64,000 bases of DNA, from the NCBI GenBank assembly GCA_015179125.1, contig WHVA01000050.1, positions 1 through 64,000 of the forward strand, written 5' to 3'. Below the pieces are notes generated by a model. It was not told the origin of the DNA. It searched no databases and was given only the letters and a program-made list of their open reading frames with translations. The stretch comes from Gautieria morchelliformis. Its lineage: Eukaryota; Basidiomycota; Agaricomycetes; Gomphales; Gomphaceae. Shown piece after piece: positions 23,301 through 33,200 of this stretch (within the stretch, counting starts at the first letter, position 1; each line of letters begins with the position of its first letter). The translations under genes and the position numbers were made by a program.

Positions 23301-25209
23301 TTTTGTGCGCACTCTCCTCACGGTGGTCAAGGGGGCCAGATCCTTTGAGGAGCTTAGGACGGTGGATGGCATACAATGTGCTACTTACAAGGAGGCCTGT
23401 CTTGCCAGGGGACTTCTGGAGGATGATCAGGAGTGGAGGTTGTGTCTCCAGGAAGCCAGTGGCATGAAAACAGGTGCTCAGCTCAGACATCTCTTTGCCA
23501 CCATCCTTGGTCATTGCATTCCCTCACAACCTGACAGACTATGGGACGCCTTCAAGGAGCACATATGTGATGATCTCAGACATCGGCTCCAAGTCAGACA
23601 CAATATCCAGGAGCCACGGGATGATCAGGTCTATGATTTTGGCCTCTTTCTCTTGGATAAACTCCTTCAGCATAATGGAATGTCCTTGAGCAGCTTTAAA
23701 GATATGCCTCGGGTGGTAGGCGAGTGGGAGGTCCTGATTGGAAACAGGGTCATAGCTGAGCAGAGGGACTATGACCCTGTTCAAGAGAGGCAGATGGCTG
23801 ATGAGGAGGTTCCCAAGCTGAATGAGGGGCAAAGGTCTGCGCATGACCAGATATTACGGTCGGCACTGGACATAGATGCTCAGGGGAAACCTAACGGACA
23901 AATGTTTTTCGTCACTGGCTCAGGGGGCGCTGGGAAATCCTTCACATGGAACACCCTAATCCACTCCTGTAGAGCGGAGAGTCTCATTGTGCTTGCTGTG
24001 GCCTCATCTGCAATGGCTGCACTTATCCTCACTAATGGGACAACCTCTCACAGCATGCTTGGAATTCCAATTCCTGTCCATGAGGGCTCTCTCTCCTCCA
24101 TCAAAAAGAACTCTGACCAGGCTGATATGCTGAGACTGGCCAGGCTCATCATTTGGGATGAGGCTGCAATGCAGCATCGCCATGCCATAGAGGCCATTGA
24201 CAGGACACTGAGGGATTTCCTTGACCAGCCTGACAGACCCTTTGGTGGCATCACAGTCGCCTTTGGAGGTGACTTTCAGCAGACTCTCCCAATCGTCCCT
24301 AAAGGCTCCAAGGAGGATATCGTGGGAGCTACCCTTCAGAAGTCATATCTGTGGCCAAAGATCAAGGTCCTCCATCTGACAGAGAACATGCGGGTGAGAA
24401 ATGACCCTGACAGAGCCAGGTTTGCAGAATGGCTGCAGAATGTGGGTCAGGGAAAGGATCTCCCACTAGATCATACGTTCTCACTCCCTCCTCACATGGT
24501 TTGTGGCCCTGGAATTGCAGAGCTGATCCAGGAAATATACCCTGGCATTGGCAATGCAATCCCTGCCCAGGACAATTATTTTTTAGAGCGGGCCATCCTC
24601 TGTCCCAGAAATATTGAGGTCAATGAGATCAATTCCATGGTGTTGAGGCAGTTTCCAGGTGATGCTCAGGTCTTCCACTGTGCAGATTCTGTCAAGGAAA
24701 CCGACTTTTCAGAGCAGTATCCTGTGGAGTATCTGAATTCCATAGAGATGGGCAGTCTTCCTCCTGCTCACTTGGAAGTCAAGCCTGGAGTGCCTCTGAT
24801 GATGTTGCGCAATTTGGATAAGAAGCAAGGACTATGCAATGGGACAAGGTTGTGGTTGGTGAGGATGAGGAATAGAGTGTTGGAGGTCAGGATCATCTCA
24901 GGTCCACGTGCAGGAAATACTGCTTTCATCCCCAGGATCACCATTTCACCATCAGAGGGAGAATTACCATTTGTGCTGCAGAGGAGACAGTTTCCAGTGC
25001 GTGTGGCATTTGCAATGACCATCAACAAGTCTCAGGGACAGTCTTTGGGTACGGTTGGGCTGGACCTGAGATATCCAGTGTTTGGACATGGTCAGTTGTA
25101 TGTTGGTGTTTCAAGGGGAACAAGCTGGAACAAAGTGAAGGTCTTGCTTGAGGAGGGTTTGAACACAACCAACATTGTATATAAAGATGTATTACTTAGA
25201 GCTCCTTGA
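20356..25209 (+). CDS. Helitron Rep/PIF1-like helicase (RepHel), intact
   Basis: 1617 residues, expected to nick, unwind and rolling-circle transfer the element. Residues 1-230 are Ala/Pro-rich with a PAPPQPL repeat. A Cys-rich segment (C244, C247, CC near 277) follows. The Helitron-like N-terminal Rep domain spans about 500-720, with the HUH motif at His702 and His704 (RGLPHMHLL). The two catalytic tyrosines fit Y837 and Y841 (KYIHKYLYKG). The PIF1-type helicase begins near 1160: Walker A GSGGAGKS at 1188-1195, Walker B IIWDE with D1268/E1269, the FGGDFQQTLPIV motif, and the C-terminal TINKSQGQSLG at about 1555. The reading frame has no interruption and key residues are present, so activity is possible. 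The gene ends 150 bp before the 3' hairpin. ATG at 20356 is the first methionine, but homology extends about 20 codons upstream. Confidence 0.93.
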   Translation: MTSPTDRRARALAAAAVRAQDKPPPPPQPFAITHLPPRSNVADPFQQPVAGPSRPPMLAPSSRLPMLAPSSRPPNLSPGEQVAALHAQLAVIPPLQPLRRNRPDPVHPAPIVGSAAIADLRAQVAALRPLGRHRPASVQPASPPVVGSAGVAALRAQANAIRPMPPLLPALLRPFQRLPAPPQPLPAPPQPLPAPPQPLPAPPQPLPVPRQRPQRPPPPLPLGRSRIIEADVQCHDLGPMVIPCPDCGALHWRAERLQKSSNVRPRFGDCCMEGKVQLEDLPEPPQPLKQLLEGQDPEAKGFRQNIRQYNAAFAFTSVGADFDQDLLREGRGPYVLKLQGELYHLHGSLLPDNEDDPKYAQLYIYDPALALAKRKYRNEHLSPTIMGDLQEMLLLCNPHVCTYKQAAERLRAQEQNGDIQARLIYRAHRDPRRYNVPTADEIAVVLPGDGIDPEPRDIIVQLRGGRFRRVLDTNANYASLHYVLLFPKGELGWEPGIPYHEPERARQANPNPNRRTQVTQIQYHAYRLFQREREPTTLLHGGKLFQQYIVDSWAAAEQSRLRWIRANQHTLRAEQYNQMVDSYGGLDNDIGDANSLGIKVILPATFQGSTRDMNQNCQNSLAIATKKGPPDLFITMTANPKWDEIVAELLPGQTAQDRPDLVSRVFHLKKKYLIDLIVKDKIFGETVARVHTIEFQRRGLPHMHLLTWFDRESKVKHPHEVDSMISAEFPDPETHPVLYQLVCELMTHGPCGQMNPNAPCMENGKCKKGFPKPFCEETVVNVDGYPKYRRRNDGRLHNVRGDMLDNRWVVPYSPLLLLKLRCHINLEFTFSVRCVKYIHKYLYKGHDRTTMEFGVNHDEIKKYLDARYVSAHEACWRLLEREIHTQVPAVMALPVHEKDQQSVVFNPDADPLTIMNRVEGSKTALMAYFEANAAYPHARDVLYVDFPEHFTWKKEERVWTPRQRGYSIGRPHFASPKSGERFFVRTLLTVVKGARSFEELRTVDGIQCATYKEACLARGLLEDDQEWRLCLQEASGMKTGAQLRHLFATILGHCIPSQPDRLWDAFKEHICDDLRHRLQVRHNIQEPRDDQVYDFGLFLLDKLLQHNGMSLSSFKDMPRVVGEWEVLIGNRVIAEQRDYDPVQERQMADEEVPKLNEGQRSAHDQILRSALDIDAQGKPNGQMFFVTGSGGAGKSFTWNTLIHSCRAESLIVLAVASSAMAALILTNGTTSHSMLGIPIPVHEGSLSSIKKNSDQADMLRLARLIIWDEAAMQHRHAIEAIDRTLRDFLDQPDRPFGGITVAFGGDFQQTLPIVPKGSKEDIVGATLQKSYLWPKIKVLHLTENMRVRNDPDRARFAEWLQNVGQGKDLPLDHTFSLPPHMVCGPGIAELIQEIYPGIGNAIPAQDNYFLERAILCPRNIEVNEINSMVLRQFPGDAQVFHCADSVKETDFSEQYPVEYLNSIEMGSLPPAHLEVKPGVPLMMLRNLDKKQGLCNGTRLWLVRMRNRVLEVRIISGPRAGNTAFIPRITISPSEGELPFVLQRRQFPVRVAFAMTINKSQGQSLGTVGLDLRYPVFGHGQLYVGVSRGTSWNKVKVLLEEGLNTTNIVYKDVLLRAP

Positions 25210-25255
25210 TTTCTGATATCTACTTGATGCAAATTGATTGCTTTGATTTTCCCCA

Positions 25256-25356
25256 ATGCACTTGACCTTACTGATATGTTAGACTTACCGATGCGTTAGA
25301 TTTACTGATGCATTAGACTTACTGATGCCTTTGACCTTACCGAGGCGTTTGACTTG
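25256..25356 (+). repeat. subterminal short tandem repeat of the Helitron 3' end
   Basis: About six degenerate units of roughly 18 bp with a TTGACCTTACTGATGCG-like consensus directly before the hairpin. One to three such units precede the 3' end of every other member (for example 8440-8490, 19200-19265, 28655-28715). This may be a binding site for the Rep protein (inference). Confidence 0.55.
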
Positions 25357-25360
25357 CACC

Positions 25361-25388
25361 CCCGCGCGAAGCACGGGTATCCACCTAG
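25361..25388 (+). terminator. 3' end of the autonomous Helitron
   Basis: Stem CCCGCGC-GAA-GCACGGG with one C-A mismatch (25361-25377), then TATCCAC and CTAG at 25385-25388. The next unit's 5' end (TTACACTATATGAAAGC) follows at once. Confidence 0.82.
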
Positions 25389-25520
25389 TTACACTATATG
25401 AAAGCGCCTAGGTGGGAGGTTGTGGGCGCGCTGACCAATGCTGACAAATGCTTGGTCATTAGTTTGTCAGCGGAGCGCACGAGCGGCGCAGCCGCGAGCC
25501 AAGAACGCTGCGCAGCATGG

Positions 25521-25651
25521 TCACGTGACCGTTTGCGTTCCAAATTAGGTCAGCCGCGAGAGAACGCTGCGCAGTGGTCACGTGACCTGTTCGCGACCAG
25601 AGCGCGCATATGCGAGTGTGGTCCGTGCACGACACGCGCGCACAGTATAAA
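25521..25651 (+). promoter_or_regulatory. two CACGTG palindromes plus TATA module
   Basis: TCACGTGA at 25521-25528 and 25578-25585, conserved GTGGTCCGTGCACGA, TATAAA at 25646-25651. A long CTGTCTGCTCTGTG-type tract follows (25695-25840). Confidence 0.58.
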
Positions 25652-26693
25652 GGCCGAACGGTAAGGACATAACGCCAGGAACCTGCCCAACCGGCGATTC
25701 CTCTGTCTGCTGTCTGCTATGTGCTCTGTCTGCTCTGTGCTCTGTCTGCTCTGTGCTCTGTGCTCTGTGCTCTGTGCTGTCTGCTCTGTGCTCTGTCTGC
25801 TCTGGGTGCTGTCTGCTGTCAGCTCTGTCTGCTGTCTCCTCCTTTAGCTGGCTGGCTGTCTATGGCTTTGGTTGGCTGACTATCTATTGGCTTGGCTGGC
25901 TATCTATTGGTAAGTAATATCTCTTTTTTAATGCATTCCAATGTATTTTATTTGATTTGTGTTTGTAATTTTATTGGTTCCTTTTTTTTTATCATATTGT
26001 ATTCACCTGTGCTTTATATTTTTGTTATTTTTTTTCGAAAATAGATTTAAATAAAATCCCAAGACTGCTGAAAAAAAAGTATTTTGATATATATATTTTT
26101 CAGGTTTTTTTCGAAAATTGACATCAATAAGTTTCTTCTAAAATTAATGGCAATATGTTCTGCTTTTAAATGTGGTTTGTTTTGTTGTTTTATTTACTGT
26201 AAAGCTGCCAGGCACTCCTTCTCTGGCTATACTGGTGGCTGGCTTACTATGGCTTTGGCTGGGCTCTGGGTTTCTCTGTCAGTCTCTGGGCTTCTCTGGC
26301 TTTGGCTGGGCATTAATAACAGCTTCTGCTTCAATGTACTGTACTTTTTTGACATTTTTTCGCAGATAGATGTCAATAATTTATCCTGACTTTATGAAAA
26401 TTGACAACAGTTCCAGCTTAAATGTACAGTGCATTTTTTTGACATTTGTCGAAAACTACATAATCTTGACTCTGCTAAAATTAATAACAGCTTCAGCTTA
26501 AATGTACTGGGCATTTGTTTTGAGATAATCCTGACTTTGTTAAAACTAATGACAGCAGCTGCTTAAATATGGCTTCCTTTACTATTTTATTTATGTCTGT
26601 ATATGTCACAAAATAGATATTGATACATGTCCCTGAGTTTGTGAAAAGTTAATGATAAGTAACAGCCTCTGCTTGCTTCACTTTGAGGCCCTT

Positions 26694-27848
26694 GGGATAT
26701 GCTACACACACTATGCATGGGGACACGCATGCTATGCATGGAGACACATATGTTATGCATGGAGACATGCATGTTAGGCGTGAAGACATGCATGTTATGC
26801 GTGGAGACATGCATGTTAGGCGTGGAGACATGCACGTTAGGCGTGGAGACATGCGTCTTGTGCATGGGGACATGCATGCTATGCTTGGGGACATGCATGT
26901 TATGCATGGGGACAAGCATGCTATGCATGGGCACACACACACTATGTATGGGGATGTGCACACTATATGGTGGGATACACTATGCTTGGGGACATACTAT
27001 GCTTGGGGACAGACACACTATGATTGGGGGACACGGTACAAACAAGAGACACACTACGAACACTATGCATGGGGAAAAACAAGGGACATTCTATACGTGC
27101 TATCCTTGGGGGTCATGTTATGCATGGGGGACACACTTCGCACACTATACTTGAGGGAGAGGCTACACACACTATGTGTAGGGAGATGCTACACATGTGG
27201 ACACGCTATGCATGGGGGACACACATGCTATAATTTAGGGACATGCTACAAACCAGGGACACACTACACACAAAATACTTGAGGGATATGTTATGCATGT
27301 GGGACATGCCACACACACTGGACTTGGGGACATGCTGCATGTGGGGACACACTATGCTTGGGGGATGGGACACACAGGCTATGCATGGGCACACGCACAC
27401 TATGCATGGGGATGTGCACACTATATGTGGGGACACACTATGCTTGGGGGACATGGTACGAACAAGGAACGCACTACAGGGGAAAACACTACAAACAAGG
27501 GACATTCTACCCATGCTATACTTGGGGGACATGCTACAAACAAAGGACATGCTATACACACTATACTCGGGGGACATGTTATGCATTGGGGACACACTTG
27601 CACACTATACTTGAGGGAGATGCTACACACACTACATGTAGGGACATGCTACACATGTGGACACGCTATGCATGGGGGACACACATGCTATAATTTAGGG
27701 ACATGCTATGTTTGGGGACATGCTACAAACCAGGGACATGCTATGCATGTGGGACATGACATGCACACTGTACTTGGGGACACACTACATGTGGAGACAC
27801 ACTATGCATGGAGGGCATGCTATGCACACTATACTTGGGCACATGCAG
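26694..27848 (+). repeat. minisatellite, GGAGACATGCATGTTATGC-type
   Basis: 21-bp units at 26700-26960, then mixed 17-21-bp units including two copies of a longer block: about 27140-27240 and about 27590-27700 both contain GATGCTACAC.., a CACATGTGGACACGCTATGC segment and CTATAATTTAGGGACA. The long ORFs are repeat artefacts. Confidence 0.7.
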
Positions 27849-28722
27849 ACATGTGTAGAGACATTACCTATCTTGATGTGTTACTTATAGCTACTTTCAA
27901 TTGCAATGAGATGTGTGTTAATTATCCCAAGTTTGATTTACCCAATGTGTTTGACCTACACCCCCGTGTGAAGCATGGGTATCCACCTAGAGGCAAGGGT
28001 TCAAGAATCGAGTTAAGTTGGATATCAGAAATCCAGTTGGAAGGCAGAGGTCAGAGAGACAGAGGCCTTGCAAGTACTTGCTGTGGTAAGAACAGGAAAC
28101 AGTGCAAAGGGAGTCACATATCAAAGTCAATTATCTGATTGCAGAACAGAGGCACACATGACTGGGTTTTATTCAAAGAGCTGAGACAACATGTCAGAAG
28201 GTAGAGGTAAGCAATTCCAGCGCAAGCAAAAGTACCTAGGATAAATGGAGTAAGTAACGAATACGGAACAAGAGGAACTACAAGGGGGTGCTGGGTAGAA
28301 CTAAGAACAATCAATAGGCAAAAGAACAAGGGGAATGTGGGCCTAATTGATAGTGGAACAAATGGATCTCCTGATGCTCCGGACTTGCTATGCTAAGGGT
28401 CAAGTAGGGAAGGCCGGTGAATAGAGTCAAAAGGGGAAGTATGTGAATAGTAAAGAACAAGGGGATCAAAAGGTCAAAGTGTGGACGTTGCGGAATAGAG
28501 CCAGAGGAGGCATGGAGGTACCAGAGTTGGTCAAGCAGCATGGCCATAACATTACCTACCTTGATATGTTACTTAGAGGTACCTTCAATCAATAAGATGT
28601 GTTTTACTTAGCTGGAAGAAATTTTCTTATCCGAATGTGTTTGACTTATCCCAAGTTTGATTTACCCAAGGCGTTTGACCTTGCTGATGCGTTTGACCTT
28701 ACTGAGGCGTTTGACTTGCACC

Positions 28723-28750
28723 CCCGCGCGAAGCACGGGTATCCACCTAG
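28723..28750 (+). terminator. Helitron 3' end of unit 7
   Basis: Stem with one mismatch (28723-28739, GCACGGG arm as in the autonomous neighbour), then CTAG at 28747-28750, followed by the TCTATAGTATAAAG 5' end of the next element. Confidence 0.8.
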
Positions 28751-30228
28751 TCTATAGTATAAAGTTGCTGGAAGGGTGGTTGTGGGTGTTTTACATAATA
28801 ATGTTACGTAATTTGCTGAGTTTGAACGCGAGCGGCGCAGCCGCAAGTGCCGTTCCTAGCTGCGCAGCCTGCTCTCTCTCTGTCTGCTACTGCCCTTCTC
28901 TGTGTCTGCTACGGGCTGTCTCTGCCTCCTGCCTGTCTCTCCCTGCCTCCATCCATTCCTGGCTGTCATCCCTGCCCCTGGTGTGTCTTCTTTTCCATTA
29001 ATTTTCGCTTTTTTGGCCTTTTTTTATTATTGTTATTTCTTCATTTATTTTCGCTTTTTTTGACCTTTTTTCACCCCAGGTTTCTCCTCTCCTTGCCTCC
29101 ATCCATTCCTGGCTGCTGTCCCTCCCTCTGGTGTGTCTTCTTTTCCATTAATTTTCGCTTTTTCGGCCTTTTTTTATTATTGTTATTTCTTCATTTTATT
29201 TTCGCTTTTTTGACTTTTTTTCACCCCAGGTTTCTCCTCTCACTGTCTCCCTCCTGTCTGCCATTGCAGGTCAGTTTTATGCTACTGTATCTGCCTTTCT
29301 TTATTTTTGTTATGTTTTTATTTCTTATATTTTCGCTTTTTTTGGCATTTTTTAGGCTCTTTGCAGTTGACTTTGGTCCTGTAACTACTGCCCATCCTAC
29401 CTGGCTATTGCTCCCCCATTCTGGTGAGTGTTAGGCTACTGTATTTGCTATTTTAAGTATTTATATCTGCAATCCCTCTGGTAATTATAGTTGTTTCCTT
29501 CTGGTATTTTTTGTTGTTTTATATCGCTTTTTCAGCCACAATTTGACTTCTTTATGCCAGATCTGTTCTTCAGTCTGTCATTCCTTAGGTATGGTCTTAT
29601 TCTCATGGAAATTTGCCTTTTTGGGGCCTATTTGGGCTTGGTCCCTGACTGATTTGCTATTTCTTTCAGTCAAGCCCTGCAGCTATTTGGTAAGGTTTTG
29701 CAATGCATATGTTGGATTTTCAAGCTAATGTTTTAGATTCTCTCCTTGGTTTTTGGCGTGCTCTGTGCTGTGCTAATCTCTGACCTTCCTAGAGCAGTTG
29801 GCGTGGTCAGTTCGTTGTATCGTGGACTGGCATACTCTACTGCATTGCAGTTTGATTCTGGCCAGAGTTACAACTCCAGTGTGGTCTGTGGACTAGGATT
29901 GGTTTGGTGGTGCACATTGGATTTAGGCGGATTGACCACCTCACTGGTATCTGTGGTGGATTTGTTTGGTTGTTTGGTTGGATTGTGCAGTGGGAGCTTG
30001 CATTGCAGTTTGATTCCGGCCAGAGTTATAACTCTGATAGCCAGTGTGGTCTGTGAACTGGGATTGGTTTGGTGGCACACATTAGGTTTAGACGGTTTAG
30101 GTGGACATTGACTGCCTCCCTGGTATCCCCTATTGTTGGCCGTGAGCTACAGTCATTGTGAAAATGTGAGTATCCTTTATATTATATATATATATATTGG
30201 CTTGATTTGAAACTGACTGTAATTCAAG

Positions 30229-33200
30229 GGAGCCCTCTACACCAGAGCGTGATAGGCAGGAGGAGCGTGCTCTGGAGCGTCAGTGGCGGTTGCCAATGAC
30301 GTCCCCTTCTATGCGTCGTCGGGATAGGGTTCTCGCTGCAGCTGAAGAACGTCTTCGAAATCCTGACCCTCCACCTCCTCAGCCATTTCCTCGACCTCTA
30401 CTCCCTCAGGACAATGCAATTCCTTGGCCTCCTGTGGCTGGACCTTCAAATGCCATTCCACCTGATCTAAGTCCTCGGGATGCTGTATGTGCCATACAGG
30501 AACAGTTAGCTGATATGCCTCTTGCACCTGTGCGTCAAAGACAGGCCCAGGCGCACCTTCTCCTCCTGTCCCTATAGGCTCTGCAGCTGTAGCTCTGTTG
30601 CGGGCCCAGGCTGCTAATATCAATCCTATGCCTCTGCCACAACGAGGACGGCCACGACGACGTGCACAGGCATTGACTCCAAACCCTGAACCTCTCCCAA
30701 ATCAAATGCCACTCCAGCAGCAGCCTGCACCACAACGACCTGTGCTTCCACAGCCTCCACATCCACCTGCTCATCCTCGGGCCCCTCCACTTCCACTGCC
30801 TCATCAGCCTGCTCCACAACAGCCTGTGCCTCCTGTTGCCCCTGTGCCCCCTGTGCCTCCACACCCTCTGCATCCACCTGCTCCTCCTCAGCCCCCTCCA
30901 CTTCCACCGCCTCCACCAATGCCTTTAAGAACCCTTCCGCTAGCACGTCGCCCTTTGATTGAACAACAGATTGCACCTCATGACCTTGGTGCTATGGATG
31001 ACAAATGTCCAAAATGTAAAGCATGGCATTGGAAGGCAGAGGGTCTGTCCGACTCTACCATTGCTGAGCCCAAATTTGGTATATGTTGTTCAAAGGGCCA
31101 GATACACCTTGAATTGTTGATGGACCCTCCAGAACCACTAAAGACTCTTTTGGTCAGCCAAGACAGGCGTGGCAAACAGTTTAGGGAAAAGATTCGGAAC
31201 TATAATGCTGCAATGGCATTCGTCTCTGTGGGAGTGAACATAGATGACACAGTCGTGAATAGACCTGGGCCACATGTCTTCAAAATTCAGGGAGGCCTCT
31301 ATCATATTCATGGCGCTCTTCTTCCTACTCAGGGTCAGGATAGGGCACCCAGCTATGCGCAGCTCTACTTTTATGATCCAGCAGAGGCTTTGCGACGCAG
31401 GGAGGCCAATAACAGTTTTGATCCTTTGGATTCAGATGTTTTAAGTGACCTCCAGGAAATGATGCAGGCTCACAATCCATTGGTTCCAATCTATCAGCAG
31501 GCGATGGAAAGGCTTAGGAACCAGCCAGATAGGTTGAATGTGGAGGCCAGACTCACCTACAGAGCACATACAGACCAGAGAAGATATAATATTCCTACAG
31601 CGGATGAGATTGCCATTGTGCTCCCTGGAGAAGGTGTGCCTGGAGGCACTAGAGACATTGTCATTCAGCTTAGAGGTGGAGAACTGCAATGAATTCAGGC
31701 CGAACATGCTTTGTATGCGCCACTACACTATGTCCTTCTCTTTCCCAGAGGTGAATCAGGCTGGGATTGGGACATTCCACGGATAGACCAAGCTCTTCCA
31801 CGACAAGGCCAGGAGGAGGAGGAGGACCCTTCAAGTGACAGGCGTGTGACCATGTCAAAATACTATCGTTATCGTCTTTTTCCAAGGGAGGGTGAAGCTG
31901 AAACTCTCTTCCTGGCTGGCAAGTTCTTTCAGCAATACATTGTGGATGCTTGGGCAGCGACTGAACAGAAGAAGCTAAATTGGATCAAATACCATCAACA
32001 TGAGCTGCGAGCTGAGGTCTACAATCAGATGATTGATACATTTGGACCTGAGGACAATCAGGCCAATCCAGCTAACTTGGGACAAAAGGTCATCTTGCCT
32101 GCTACATTTACTGGGAGCGCCAGGGATATGAACGAGAATTTTCAAAATTCAATGGCAATCACTAGGAAGCATGGTCCAGCAGATGTCTTTGTGACAATGA
32201 CAGCAAACCCCCAGTGGAAGGAAATCAAAGATGCTCTCAAGCCAGGCCAGTCTCCCAGTGATCGTCCTGACTTGGTTGCAAGGGTTTTTCATCTCAAGAA
32301 GGAGCAATTGATCAAACGTATCATGAAGGATGGTATCCTTGGTCGCGCAGTTGCACGTGTCCATGTGATCGAATTCCAGAAACGGGGGCTCCCTCATATG
32401 CACCTTCTTATATGGTTTAAAGAGGAGGATAAGATCAGGACACCAGAAGCTGTGGATGCTTTGGTTTGGGCTGTCTTTCCTGATCAGCAAGAGCATCCAA
32501 GGCTCTACAAATTAGTTTGTGATCTAATGACTCATGGCCCCTGTGGACAAGCGCGTCCTTGGGCTTCTTGCATGACAGAGGGCAAGTGTTCTAAACATTT
32601 CCCAAAGGAATTTCGTGAGGTGACATCTGTCAATAAAGACGGCTATCCACAGTATTGCCATCCTAATGATGGCAGACAGCATAATGTCAGAGGCAACATC
32701 ATGGACAACCGCGACGTGGGTCCCTATTGTCCCACCCTCCTCTTGGAATTTGAATGCCATATTAATGTGGAACCCACTTTCAATGTGCGCTCTATCAAGT
32801 ACATTCACAAGTATATGTACAAGGGGCCTGACAGGACCACAATGACCATTAATAAGGAGAGGGATGAGGTTAAACAGTACCTCGATGCACGCTATGTCAG
32901 CTCACATGAAGGTGCTTGGAGACTGCTGGAATATAAAATGCATGTTCAGGTCCCTCCTGTCATGGCACTTCCAGTCCATTTGCCAGGCCAGCACAATGTG
33001 ATATTTGATCCTCATATGGATCCAGGCATGGCTTTGCAGACAGCAGAGGATGCTAAGACCATGCTCATGGCCTATTTTGAAGCCAATGACAGATATCCTG
33101 AGGCACGTGAACTACTCTATGTGGAATTTCCTGAGCACTATGTTTGGAAAAAGCGAGCCAAGCGATGGCAACCTCGCCAGCGGGGTTTCAGTCTTGGTCG

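Larger units (their letters stand above)
19300..25388 (+). mobile_element. autonomous Helitron with intact Rep/helicase
   Basis: 6089-bp unit. The 5' end TTACACTATATGAAAAC...CTCGGTGGGTTGTGGGCG matches the outermost unit (1762) closely for about 125 bp. Next come a leader of about 1 kb with intron-like segments, the 1617-codon Rep/helicase frame (20356-25209), a subterminal repeat and a 3' hairpin with CTAG at 25385-25388. It lacks the paired palindromes seen in the non-autonomous units; the nearest TATA-like sequence is TATATAG near 19691. Confidence 0.85.
25389..28750 (+). mobile_element. non-autonomous Helitron, type A, copy 4 (internally deleted)
   Basis: 3362-bp unit. The 5' end matches that of the autonomous element next to it (TTACACTATATGAAAGC). 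It carries CACGTG/TATA modules (25521-25651), AT-rich repeats (26030-26640), a minisatellite (26694-27848), an internal mutated 3' end (27963-27990) and a Rep remnant at 28548-28583. The extra segment has lost about 740-750 bp relative to copy 3, with an ATTGAT microhomology at the junction near 28347. The terminal 3' end is 28723-28750. Confidence 0.75.
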
